Shown piece after piece: positions 32,561 to 39,516 of a DNA stretch of 39,516 nt. The translations under genes and the position numbers were made by a program. Under the pieces are notes generated by a model. The model saw only the letters and a program-made list of their open reading frames with translations. It ran no database searches and was not told the DNA's origin. The stretch covers positions 1-39,516 of the forward strand of contig NZ_JAKRGH010000035.1 in assembly GCF_022347565.1 (NCBI RefSeq), read 5' to 3'. The DNA comes from Vibrio sp. Of7-15 (GTDB lineage Bacteria > Pseudomonadota > Gammaproteobacteria > Enterobacterales > Vibrionaceae). The stretch's first letter is position 1; each line of letters opens with the position of its first letter.

Positions 32561-34279
32561 TTAGCTTAAAGAAGCTTGGTGCTGTTCAATCAGCTGTTCC
32601 ATTGCACTTACCGCGCTGTCTTGAGCTTGTGAGTAGTCATCTCCGTCAGAAAGCGGTTTTACTACTTCGTAATAACACTTTAGCTTTGGCTCGGTGCCTG
32701 ATGGGCGCACGATAACTCTTGCTTGGTTAGCAAGACGATAAATTAATACGTCGCTGCTTGGTAAGTCGATAGGCTCTACTTCGCCAGAGTGGTGCGTTCT
32801 TAGTCCGTGTTTTAAATCATCGGTGGTGACAATAGTACTACCAGCAATGGCTTTCGGTGGTGCTGCGCGTAGTGCTTCACCAATGTTTGGAGAACCAGGC
32901 TGTAATGCAATGCTACGCTGAGCATTAAGGTATAAACCATGTTGGCGGTACAATGCTTCTAGTTGATCCCAGACTGTTTTTCCTTCATTAGCGAGCTTTT
33001 CAGCCAGCTGAGCAAAAGCCACTAATGCAGATAAGCCATCTTTATCCCATACGCTGTTACCCACGGTGTAGCCAAGTGCTTCTTCGTAAGCAAATAAGAA
33101 TGGTGCTTGCTCTGTTTGCTTTTGCATTGCTACGTTTGTTAACCACTTAAAACCAGTTAGGGTTTGGTAGTAGTTTGCACCAGCAGCAACCGTGACTTTT
33201 TCAAGCATGCTAGACGATACAATGGTATTACCCACAAGTGCAGAATCGTTCTGGTTGTTTTCTAGTAGAGAATGAGCAAATAGAATGCCTACTTGATCAC
33301 CCGTTAGCATTTTATAGTCGCCAGTACTGGTTTTAGCTGCAACAGCAAAGCGGTCTGCATCTGGATCATTTGCGCAAGCCAATTCTGCGTTGTGTTTTTT
33401 GGCCTCTGCGATAACAAGATCCATCGCCCCTTTTTCTTCAGGGTTAGGGAAGTTAACGGTTGGGAAGCTGCCATCCGGTTCGCGCTGTGCTGCAACACTG
33501 TGGACTTTATTGAAACCTGCGTCTTTTAGTAACGTTTCCGCTAAGTTAGCACCAACACCATGCATCGCAGTATAGGCGATGGCAATGGTCGCGTCTTCCG
33601 TTTGTTTTTTTAGCTCTGGCATGTTGTTAAGAGTCGAGCGATATTCTTGGTAGAAGCTGTCTTCTAATAGCGTCAGAACACCTCTCTCACGTGCTTCATC
33701 AGTCGGCAGGTAAGGCAGAGGCTTTTCAGCTGCCTCTAAGATCGCATCGGCAATACCAGAGTCATGCGGTGGGATGATTTGTGCACCATTATCCCAGTAC
33801 ACTTTAAAACCATTGTATTCTGGTGGGTTGTGGCTTGCTGTTACTACAATACCCGCCGCCGCTGATAGGTGAAGAACACCGAATGCCACTAAAGGCGTTG
33901 GCGCGACAGTGTGTGTCAGCATGACTTTAATGCCTTGGGCACTCAATACGGCTGCTGCATCGTGAGCAAAACGTTTTGAATCGGTACGGCCATCGTATCC
34001 GATAATCACACCACGTGTGGCAGCGTTTTCAACGGTGTTAAGTAAATATTGCCCAAGGCCGGCAGAAGTTTGTTGAATAACTAAACGATTCATTTGTGTT
34101 GGGCCTGCACCAACCACACCACGAAGGCCAGCTGTGCCAAATTCTAGGCGACCAGCAAAACGTTGGCTAAGCTCAGTTTCGTTATTCTCGTCAAGTAGGG
34201 TTTGTAGTTCATTACGCGTTGTTGAGTCTGGGTCGTTAGCGATCCATTGCTGTACTTGCTGAATTAGATTTGCGTTCAT
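32561..34279 (-). CDS. Alpha-D-phosphohexomutase (phosphoglucomutase/phosphopentomutase type)
   Basis: A 572-residue cytoplasmic enzyme of the long PgcA/PGM2-like branch of phospho-sugar mutases. All four signature loops are present: the phosphoserine loop VTASHNPPEYNGFKVY with Ser149, the metal loop DPDADRFAVA, the sugar-specificity loop EEALGY, and the phosphate-binding RPSGTEPKLKCYYE near the C-terminus. These enzymes interconvert glucose-1-P and glucose-6-P, or act on related pentose or mannose phosphates; specificity is not readable. The product could feed nucleotide-sugar synthesis for the polysaccharide genes nearby, though the enzyme is probably general metabolism. It has its own hairpin downstream and is divergent from the HAD phosphatase gene. 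Confidence 0.93.
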   Translation of the reverse strand: MNANLIQQVQQWIANDPDSTTRNELQTLLDENNETELSQRFAGRLEFGTAGLRGVVGAGPTQMNRLVIQQTSAGLGQYLLNTVENAATRGVIIGYDGRTDSKRFAHDAAAVLSAQGIKVMLTHTVAPTPLVAFGVLHLSAAAGIVVTASHNPPEYNGFKVYWDNGAQIIPPHDSGIADAILEAAEKPLPYLPTDEARERGVLTLLEDSFYQEYRSTLNNMPELKKQTEDATIAIAYTAMHGVGANLAETLLKDAGFNKVHSVAAQREPDGSFPTVNFPNPEEKGAMDLVIAEAKKHNAELACANDPDADRFAVAAKTSTGDYKMLTGDQVGILFAHSLLENNQNDSALVGNTIVSSSMLEKVTVAAGANYYQTLTGFKWLTNVAMQKQTEQAPFLFAYEEALGYTVGNSVWDKDGLSALVAFAQLAEKLANEGKTVWDQLEALYRQHGLYLNAQRSIALQPGSPNIGEALRAAPPKAIAGSTIVTTDDLKHGLRTHHSGEVEPIDLPSSDVLIYRLANQARVIVRPSGTEPKLKCYYEVVKPLSDGDDYSQAQDSAVSAMEQLIEQHQASLS

Positions 34280-34567
34280 TACATTTATTCCTCAATGACA
34301 TCTCTCATCAACATATACCCAATGAGAGCTATTCGCATTAGCTAACTTAGGTTTTTCTAAGAAAATTTCAGGTTTTTCATTAGTGTTTACCTGAGCTGTT
34401 TAAATATTTTTGAGTGTGGTTAATTTTAGTTCAAAAAAAGACTCTGTTATTACAGTAGTAAAGACGTTGATTAGAAAATATGAGAGAAGGGGATCTCATC
34501 ATTGTGTCATTTTTGTCTTGTAATCTTTTATATAGTGTTAACGTATTAATTTTTAAGGTGTAAGGCA

Positions 34568-35230
34568 ATGACTCAGAAGCTGGCTGTATTCGATTTGGAT
34601 GAAACAATTATAGATGGTGACAGCGTCACTCTTTGGCTTCATTTTTTATTGGAAAAAGGGGTGATTAATAACCCAAGTGTTCTTGATGAAGATAAGCGGC
34701 TCATGGCTGAATATGTTGCCGGAACCTTAGATATTAATGAATACATGAAGTTTGTGATTATGCCTTTACAGGTACTGTCTATGGCGGAGGTGGATGAACT
34801 GGCTTGTGAGTTTGCAGAGCAGTTTATTCGGCCTTTAGTGTTCCCTCAGGTGACATCTGTATTACAGGATTTAAAAAGCGATGGTGTGCCGATTTTAATT
34901 ATTTCTGCAACGGTGAGCTTTTTAGTGAAGCCCATTGCCAAAATGTTAGGTGTTGATGAAGCTATCGGCATTGACCTGAAATGTGCCGAGAATAAATACA
35001 CTCATCATATCCAAGGTTCAGCCAGCTTTCGCGAAGGAAAAGTTGTGCGTTTACGTGAATGGTTAAAGCTTCAACCTGTTTTTATTGGTCATATTTGCTT
35101 TTATACCGATTCCATTAATGATCTGCCACTGTGCCAGTTTGCCGATGAAGTTTACACTGTAAATCCTTGCCCTTTATTAATGAATGAAGCTATGAAACAG
35201 CAGTGGCCCGTACTTGAGTGGTCTCGTTAA
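34568..35230 (+). CDS. HAD-IB family phosphatase (SerB-like)
   Basis: A 220-residue cytoplasmic phosphatase. HAD motif I is FDLDETIIDGDS (Asp9 nucleophile, Asp11), motif II IISAT, and motif IV YTDSINDLPL with the paired acidic residues. A helical C1 cap (residues ~20-90) is typical of subclass IB, which includes phosphoserine phosphatase and related enzymes with an LREWL-type segment. The substrate is not assignable. AAGG precedes the ATG. It is monocistronic or loosely linked to the DUF2860 gene 173 bases downstream. Confidence 0.88.
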   Translation: MTQKLAVFDLDETIIDGDSVTLWLHFLLEKGVINNPSVLDEDKRLMAEYVAGTLDINEYMKFVIMPLQVLSMAEVDELACEFAEQFIRPLVFPQVTSVLQDLKSDGVPILIISATVSFLVKPIAKMLGVDEAIGIDLKCAENKYTHHIQGSASFREGKVVRLREWLKLQPVFIGHICFYTDSINDLPLCQFADEVYTVNPCPLLMNEAMKQQWPVLEWSR

Positions 35231-35354
35231 TAGGTGTCATGAAGGTTAGCTTGGTTCATTTATTCTGAATTAAACGTAAACGGTTAATTTCGTTGATATG
35301 CCCATCTAACTGATTAATAATAAAATGATGTTTTATATTCACATTTTTTTGACG

Positions 35355-35381
35355 TCAATGGTGATACTTTAACGCCACTGA
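35355..35381. promoter_or_regulatory. Imperfect inverted repeat upstream of the DUF2860 gene
   Basis: TCAATGGTG (35355-35363) and CGCCACTGA (35373-35381) are inverted with seven of nine positions matching and a 9-base spacer, 22 bases before the ATG. It may be an operator or an mRNA leader hairpin. I do not recognise the regulator. Confidence 0.3.
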
Positions 35382-35403
35382 CATTTAACAGGTCCCATAA
35401 ATA

Positions 35404-36381
35404 ATGAAAAAAACAATCTTATCAACTCTGCTCCTTTCTTCATTGGCGTCTGGTGCTGCGTTTGCAGAATTAGGTGAAAAGGGCATTAGTGGTGAAGTCT
35501 CCATTAATGCAGGCTTTATGTCTGAAACATCCAATTTTAATACCGATGGTGAAGCCAATAATACGACACACAATGAGGCTGACGCTGAAAGCCAGATGCT
35601 GGTTGCACCCTTAGGCAGTGTGGCGTATACCTTTGGTACAGAGCTTGATAAACAAGTGTTTCTTGGTACTTCTCGTGAAGACATTGCGGTGGGAACCTTT
35701 GCACTGGAGCTGGGTTACCGCCAGGAATTAGCGTCTGGTATGGTTGTGGGCGTGTCATTTTTGCCAACGGTCATGGCGGGAGAAACGTGGTCAGACCCTT
35801 ATGCACTTAATACGAAGCGAGAAACAACGGATGTCACGGGTAACGCGTATCGTTTAAGTTTGTCTGATATTGCGGGTTCCAACTTTTCGTTAGATTTAGC
35901 GTATGGTACACAAAAGATCGATAACGAAAAGTCGGGTGTAACAAGCGGCTCAGCTGTGCAAAGCACATTGGCTCGTGATGCCAGTACTATTTATATGAAA
36001 GGTGAGTATAAGTATGGGTTGGATGCTACGTCAGCGTTAATTCCGTCGGCTACTTTTGTATCGCACTCTGCGGATGGTAGTGCCATGTCATACAAGGCTT
36101 ATGGGGTTGAATTGACGTATTTTAAAGCTTATCAGCGCCATCAATTTGGTTTAACGGCAGGTTATACAAACCGCTCTTACGATGGTTCAAATCCTGTTTT
36201 TGATAAAACACGCTCAGATGATAAATACAACTTGTTTGCAGCTTATGAATATAAACAGGCCTTTGGTTTGGAAAATTGGTCGTTTATCTCTTTGGCCGGT
36301 TATGGGAACAGCTCTTCAAACATTGAATTCTACAATGAAAGTGAATACTTAATGTCGGTAGGTATGAACTACCGCTTCTAA
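35404..36381 (+). CDS. DUF2860 outer-membrane protein
   Basis: A 325-residue exported protein with a clear signal peptide (MKKTILSTLLLSSLASGAAFA). The mature part has the DUF2860 pattern known from Vibrio and relatives: GEVSINAGFMSETSNFNTDGE, LVAPLGSVAYTFG, FLGTSREDIAVGTFALELGYR, VGVSFLPTVMAGETWSDPY and SGNAYRL-like VTGNAYRLSLSDIAGS. Alternating strands and a final MSVGMNYRF ending in Phe indicate a beta-barrel in the outer membrane. The function of the family is unknown to me. A terminator follows immediately. Confidence 0.88.
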   Translation: MKKTILSTLLLSSLASGAAFAELGEKGISGEVSINAGFMSETSNFNTDGEANNTTHNEADAESQMLVAPLGSVAYTFGTELDKQVFLGTSREDIAVGTFALELGYRQELASGMVVGVSFLPTVMAGETWSDPYALNTKRETTDVTGNAYRLSLSDIAGSNFSLDLAYGTQKIDNEKSGVTSGSAVQSTLARDASTIYMKGEYKYGLDATSALIPSATFVSHSADGSAMSYKAYGVELTYFKAYQRHQFGLTAGYTNRSYDGSNPVFDKTRSDDKYNLFAAYEYKQAFGLENWSFISLAGYGNSSSNIEFYNESEYLMSVGMNYRF

Positions 36382-36411
36382 CTGATACTACTTATTGTTA
36401 ATTCACTCTTT

Positions 36412-36437
36412 GCCTCAGCTCATACTGAGGCTTTTTT
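36412..36437 (+). terminator. Rho-independent terminator after the DUF2860 gene
   Basis: GCCTCAG (36412-36418), loop CTCATA, CTGAGGC (36425-36431), then six T. Perfect stem and T-run, 31 bases after the stop. Confidence 0.92.
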
Positions 36438-36589
36438 GTTTCTGCTGCTCTTATTTGTCAGTATTTTTTACACTTTATGGTGCTGCATTACAGCGTGCGA
36501 TCTCAATTGACTGTTTATAAAGCCATATTTTCAAAGGTATAAAGCTTGCTTCATGTGTCTGACTTGGTTGTATAACCATAGGAGGATTC

Positions 36590-37423
36590 ATGTTTGCAAA
36601 AATTTTAAGATCAATTTCTTTGTTGATTGGTCTTATTTTTAGTCATGTCAGTGTGGCGATGCTGGTTCCCGCAGATTTGCTTATTCACGGTTCTGTTGAA
36701 TTTGATACTGGCAGCTCATTTATTGATGGTGGGGCAACACATAGTACGACGATGGACAGCGTTATAGGGGGAGCTGCTGGCCCAATGACGACGGTGACAG
36801 GATTGACTCCCGTAGGGCCAAATCCGGTAGGAGGCATGTTTACCCATTTGGGAGACTCAGTTTCTACGTCGGTTGAACTCTTTGGGGATGCCGATGACGC
36901 TGGTGAAGTATTTTTTGATTATGGCATTGATCTTGAGAATACATCAGGTAGCAGTTTTTTTGATGTGTTTTTTGAAATTGAAGTCAGTAACAGTGTAGAT
37001 GCAGATATTGATGCTTTTGCTGATTCACTCATTGCGTTGTTTGATGCTTCTGCCATAGAAATCTTTTTCTCCGATTTATTGTCAGACACGCTTTTCGGTG
37101 ATGAAAAAAATGGTGCTGTGTTAGGCACATCAGGAGATTTAGTGACCGATATTTCTACTTTTGGCTTTGGTTTTACACTAGCGCCGGGTGAGATATTAAC
37201 GTTTGGTAGCCATGTTGCCGGTAAAGGAGAAGGGTTTGCAGGTGGGGCCTTTTCTCTTCTTTCTGATAGTTCAATTACGCTTGTAGATGCTCATGCGGTC
37301 ATTGTTCCTGAGCCTTCCGGTTTTATGCTATTTTTAAGTAGCTTACTAATATTACGGGTCAGTCTTAAAAAGAAAAATACAAGCCTACTTTTATCTTCTC
37401 TACTTAGGAGAGATAACTCATGA
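36590..37423 (+). CDS. PEP-CTERM-like exported surface protein
   Basis: A 277-residue secreted protein with AGGAGG before its ATG. Residues 1-21 are a signal peptide (ISLLIGLIFSHVSVA). The body is acidic and beta-rich, Gly/Ser/Asp-heavy, with strings such as FGDADDAGEVFFDYGIDLENT. At residues 237-262 there is a PEP-CTERM-type sorting tail: VPEPS, a hydrophobic stretch (GFMLFLSSLLILRV) and a Lys cluster (LKKK). It then continues another ~15 residues (NTSLLLSSLLRRDNS), unusually long for such a tail. PEP-CTERM proteins are cleaved by exosortase and tied to exopolysaccharide; no exosortase gene is present here. It starts a three-gene operon, overlapping the next gene by ATGA. Confidence 0.72.
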   Translation: MFAKILRSISLLIGLIFSHVSVAMLVPADLLIHGSVEFDTGSSFIDGGATHSTTMDSVIGGAAGPMTTVTGLTPVGPNPVGGMFTHLGDSVSTSVELFGDADDAGEVFFDYGIDLENTSGSSFFDVFFEIEVSNSVDADIDAFADSLIALFDASAIEIFFSDLLSDTLFGDEKNGAVLGTSGDLVTDISTFGFGFTLAPGEILTFGSHVAGKGEGFAGGAFSLLSDSSITLVDAHAVIVPEPSGFMLFLSSLLILRVSLKKKNTSLLLSSLLRRDNS

Positions 37424-38115
37424 AAAAGATGTTTAAACGGTCACTTTATTCGGCCTGCTTATTACCTTCACTATTAATAACTAACCCAGCTCATGCCTGT
37501 TCCTCTGAACCTCTAATTGGAACAATGTGTGTATTTGCGGGGAACTTTGCCCCAAGTGGTTATGCTTTTGCCGATGGTCAGTTACTATCCATCGCATCAA
37601 ATACAGCGTTGTTTTCTATTTTAGGAACGACTTATGGTGGAAATGGCGAAACGACCTTCGCTTTACCTGATGCCAGAGGCCGAGTATTGATTGGAGCAAG
37701 GCAAGGCCCTGGATTGGAAAGTTACTCGTTAGGGCAAAAAGGAGGGGAGGAAACCGTGGTATTGTCCACGTCTCATCTTCCTTCGCATACTCACAGTGCA
37801 ACAACCAGTATAACGAATACTCTTGATGCTGGCGGGGCGGCTACGCTGCATGCCAATAATGGTTCATCCACAGAAACCGATCCTGAAAATAATGCGTTAG
37901 GTGATAGTCCAAACAGAGAGGAAATCTATACACCCAATCCGCCAAATGTGGCCATGCATACGGACTCTATTAGTTTGACGATAACAGGCTCAGTTGATTC
38001 TGTGGCAACCACTATGATTAGTAATACTGGTGGTAGCCTTGCGCATGAAAATAGAATGCCATATCTGACCGTGAACTGGATTATCGCTTTAGTGGGTATT
38101 TTCCCATCGGGGTAA
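37420..38115 (+). CDS. Secreted phage tail-collar domain protein (microcystin-dependent-protein-like)
   Basis: A 231-residue protein with an N-terminal signal peptide (YSACLLPSLLITNPAHA) followed by a tail-collar domain: CSSEPLIGTMCVFAGNFAPSGYAFADGQ, NTALFSILGTTYGGNGETTFALPDARGRVLIG, then LSTSHLPSHTHS. That is the complete MdpB-type pattern (PF07484), found in phage tail fibres and in stand-alone bacterial proteins. No other phage genes occur here and a signal peptide would be useless in a phage tail, so it is a domesticated exported version. The mature N-terminus has two cysteines that could pair. It overlaps the PEP-CTERM-like gene and precedes the Sel1 gene by four bases. Confidence 0.87.
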   Translation: MKKMFKRSLYSACLLPSLLITNPAHACSSEPLIGTMCVFAGNFAPSGYAFADGQLLSIASNTALFSILGTTYGGNGETTFALPDARGRVLIGARQGPGLESYSLGQKGGEETVVLSTSHLPSHTHSATTSITNTLDAGGAATLHANNGSSTETDPENNALGDSPNREEIYTPNPPNVAMHTDSISLTITGSVDSVATTMISNTGGSLAHENRMPYLTVNWIIALVGIFPSG

Positions 38116-38119
38116 ACAT

Positions 38120-39076
38120 ATGAAGAGTCGTTTTATGTATTTAGGCCGGTGGTATATCGGCCTACTTTTTTGGATTTTTGGTTCGGTTGCCTTTGCAAAT
38201 AGCGATGAGGTTTCAAGGGAGAGTGCGGAAACATTACTTAAAAATGGTGATTATCGAGCCGCATTAATGCAATACCAGCAGTTAGCAGAAGAAGGTGATT
38301 CTTTAGCGCAATTTACAGCAGGGCTTTTTTATCAACTTGGCTGGAGTGTAAAGCCGAATCAAACCAAAGCCTGCCAGTGGTTTTCAAAAGCAGCTCATCA
38401 AAAGATCCCAATGGCACAGAAGAAAGTTGGAGACTGCATCGTGCATTATAGTTGGAGTGAAGAGCATGAAAGTTCTCCGTTATATTGGTATCAACAAGCG
38501 TTTGAGAGTGGCATTTACGAAGCAGGTTGTGATCTCGGGCGGTTATATCTAGATTCTAAGTGGAAACCAAGAGACATAGAGCAGGCGCTGTATTGGTGTG
38601 GGTTAGCCGCAGAGAGGCAGTCCTTGTCTGCTCAAATCACACTGGGGGAGATATACGAAGATCAAAGTGAAAAGTTTTACGATCCAAATAAAGCGCGTTT
38701 CTGGTATCAGTTAGCGGCGGAGCGAAAGTCGCCGATTGCTGCTTATAAACTAAGCCGACTTTATAGTGTGTTTTCATGGTCGGATGATGAAAGCAAAGTG
38801 GCCGATCTTGCCCTGTATTGGATGGAAAAGTCAGCAGAGTTGAGGTACGAACCCGCCTATTTTAAAACGGCTCAGCTTTATTGGCAGCAACTGCAGTTTG
38901 CTACAGAAGGTCATTCTTTTTTATTAGCCAAAAGTTACTTATGGGGATCCACTGCGGTTTTAGTGTCCTCTGATCCAGAGAGTAAAGCCTTAATGCATCG
39001 GATAGAGCAAGAGCTTCCCGTGCGATGGAAGCCCGATTTAGATGCTAAAGTGACTGCGTTTTTATCAAATAATTAA
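38120..39076 (+). CDS. Exported Sel1-repeat protein
   Basis: A 318-residue protein with an N-terminal signal peptide or anchor (GLLFWIFGSVAFA) and about six Sel1-like TPR repeats: DSLAQFTAGLFYQLGWSVKPNQTKACQWFSKAAHQ, then ALYWCGLAAERQSLSAQITLGEIYED and KARFWYQLAAERKSPIAAYKLSRLY. Sel1 arrays act as protein-protein interaction scaffolds, here in the periplasm or at the outer membrane. It is the last gene of an operon with the PEP-CTERM-like and tail-collar proteins, spaced only four bases after the latter, so it may hold or assemble those two. The CsrB-like RNA locus follows. Confidence 0.85.
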   Translation: MKSRFMYLGRWYIGLLFWIFGSVAFANSDEVSRESAETLLKNGDYRAALMQYQQLAEEGDSLAQFTAGLFYQLGWSVKPNQTKACQWFSKAAHQKIPMAQKKVGDCIVHYSWSEEHESSPLYWYQQAFESGIYEAGCDLGRLYLDSKWKPRDIEQALYWCGLAAERQSLSAQITLGEIYEDQSEKFYDPNKARFWYQLAAERKSPIAAYKLSRLYSVFSWSDDESKVADLALYWMEKSAELRYEPAYFKTAQLYWQQLQFATEGHSFLLAKSYLWGSTAVLVSSDPESKALMHRIEQELPVRWKPDLDAKVTAFLSNN

Positions 39077-39147
39077 AGGTTCTTCTTAGATTGTGTCCTG
39101 TAATTTCTTTTACTGAGATCTCTTATTGCCTGAAATGCTTAAGTCGT

Positions 39148-39165
39148 TGTAAGAGATCTCTTACA
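39148..39165 (+). promoter_or_regulatory. GacA/UvrY/VarA box
   Basis: TGTAAG-AGATCT-CTTACA, a perfect 18-base palindrome matching the TGTAAG-N6-CTTACA upstream activating sequence of GacA-type response regulators. It lies about 105 bases before the predicted -10 of the CsrB-like RNA. This implies that a GacS/GacA-type two-component system drives that RNA. Confidence 0.9.
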
Positions 39166-39269
39166 TATCACGTAAGAAAAAGCGTTTTGTACCTGTAGAT
39201 AAACCCCTGTAACTCACTTATATCATTGAAATATATTTACTTTTCTTTTTTTTGTGTTTTGTCTGACGA

Positions 39270-39275
39270 TATAAT
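39270..39275 (+). promoter_or_regulatory. Predicted -10 element of the CsrB-like RNA
   Basis: TATAAT in CGATATAATG matches consensus exactly. No good -35 hexamer is seen at normal spacing (a T-run instead), as expected for a promoter that depends on an activator. Transcription would start near 39282. Confidence 0.55.
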
Positions 39276-39281
39276 GTGATC

Positions 39282-39516
39282 ATAATCTATTGCTGAAAAT
39301 GTCGATTCGCGTAACCTTATTGGTGTCGGAAGGATGCTGACACGGAACAGGAACTTAACCACGGATTTGGTTAGTCTCAGGACGAGGCATCGGTGATTCA
39401 GGATGAGTTATCGGCATGGAGAGCAAACAGGACATTGAACGGACTCAATAGTAACTAGGATGGTTACTAGCAAGGAAGACAATGGACACCTCTAGGACAG
39501 AGGCAAGGAACGAACT
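39282..39516 (+). ncRNA. csrB: CsrB/RsmB-family regulatory RNA (3' end outside window)
   Basis: From 39328 to the window edge there are fifteen GGA triplets in about 180 bases, most in AGGA or CGGA contexts and several in hairpin loops (for example ACTAGGATGGTTACTAG and CCTCTAGGACAGAGG). There is no open reading frame. This density of GGA-bearing loops defines CsrB/RsmY/Z-type RNAs, which sequester the CsrA/RsmA translational repressor. The GacA box and consensus -10 upstream support this. The 5' end is estimated, and the RNA runs off the window, so its length and terminator are unseen. In its host it would govern biofilm, motility and virulence traits, which fits the surface-gene content of this window. 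Confidence 0.88.

Noticed and set aside
37420-38115. Prophage remnant because of the tail-collar domain
   Set aside because: The protein has a signal peptide, sits in an operon of exported proteins, and no other phage genes are present.

Overview
The window comes from an AT-leaning, probably marine gammaproteobacterium. The main evidence is at the right edge: a run of GGA motifs typical of a CsrB/Rsm-type regulatory RNA, preceded by a perfect GacA/UvrY/VarA-type box. A DUF2860 outer-membrane protein, a dCache chemoreceptor, a very large RTX repeat protein and a PEP-CTERM-like protein fit a Vibrio/Marinomonas/Oceanospirillales-like bacterium. The genus cannot be fixed from the sequence alone. 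I see no tRNA, rRNA, insertion sequence, prophage or CRISPR array.

Layout. 1-4.6 kb: a frameshifted small gene, an LprI-like secreted protein, an AraC regulator with an EamA exporter, and a sugar O-acetyltransferase. 4.6-5.7 kb: AT-rich DNA with no convincing gene. 5.7-11.7 kb: a chemoreceptor, a solute-binding protein whose signal peptide carries a (TCTGCC)12 microsatellite, a small anchored protein, an MFS transporter and a protein of unknown function. 12.0-15.1 kb: a compact thiazole/oxazole-modified peptide (TOMM) cluster. It holds a 34-codon precursor ending in GACCTCVC, an E1-like/RRE partner protein, a YcaO cyclodehydratase and a SagB-type dehydrogenase, behind its own predicted promoter and followed by a strong hairpin.

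15.2-30 kb looks like a cell-surface or biofilm region. On the minus strand lie a ~1,380-residue repeat-only RTX protein, a small helical protein and a predicted outer-membrane barrel with an internal duplication. On the plus strand a partner-switching module (response regulator-PP2C phosphatase, STAS antagonist, RsbW-like ATPase) precedes a BcsA-like family 2 glycosyltransferase and three tandem DUF3131 paralogues. The inferred logic is that the phosphorelay dephosphorylates the STAS protein and so controls polysaccharide made by the glycosyltransferase and handled by the DUF3131 proteins.

30-39.5 kb: a YbjQ-like protein, an NTF2-like protein, a CE2-type SGNH esterase, a phosphohexomutase, a HAD-IB phosphatase and the DUF2860 protein. 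These are followed by a tightly packed three-gene operon (PEP-CTERM-like protein, secreted tail-collar protein, Sel1-repeat protein) and the start of the CsrB-like RNA, which is cut off by the window edge.

The strongest candidate for an undescribed system is the TOMM cluster. Its precursor is very short and lysine-rich, five of its last six residues could be cyclised, and no dedicated exporter, protease or immunity gene lies next to it.
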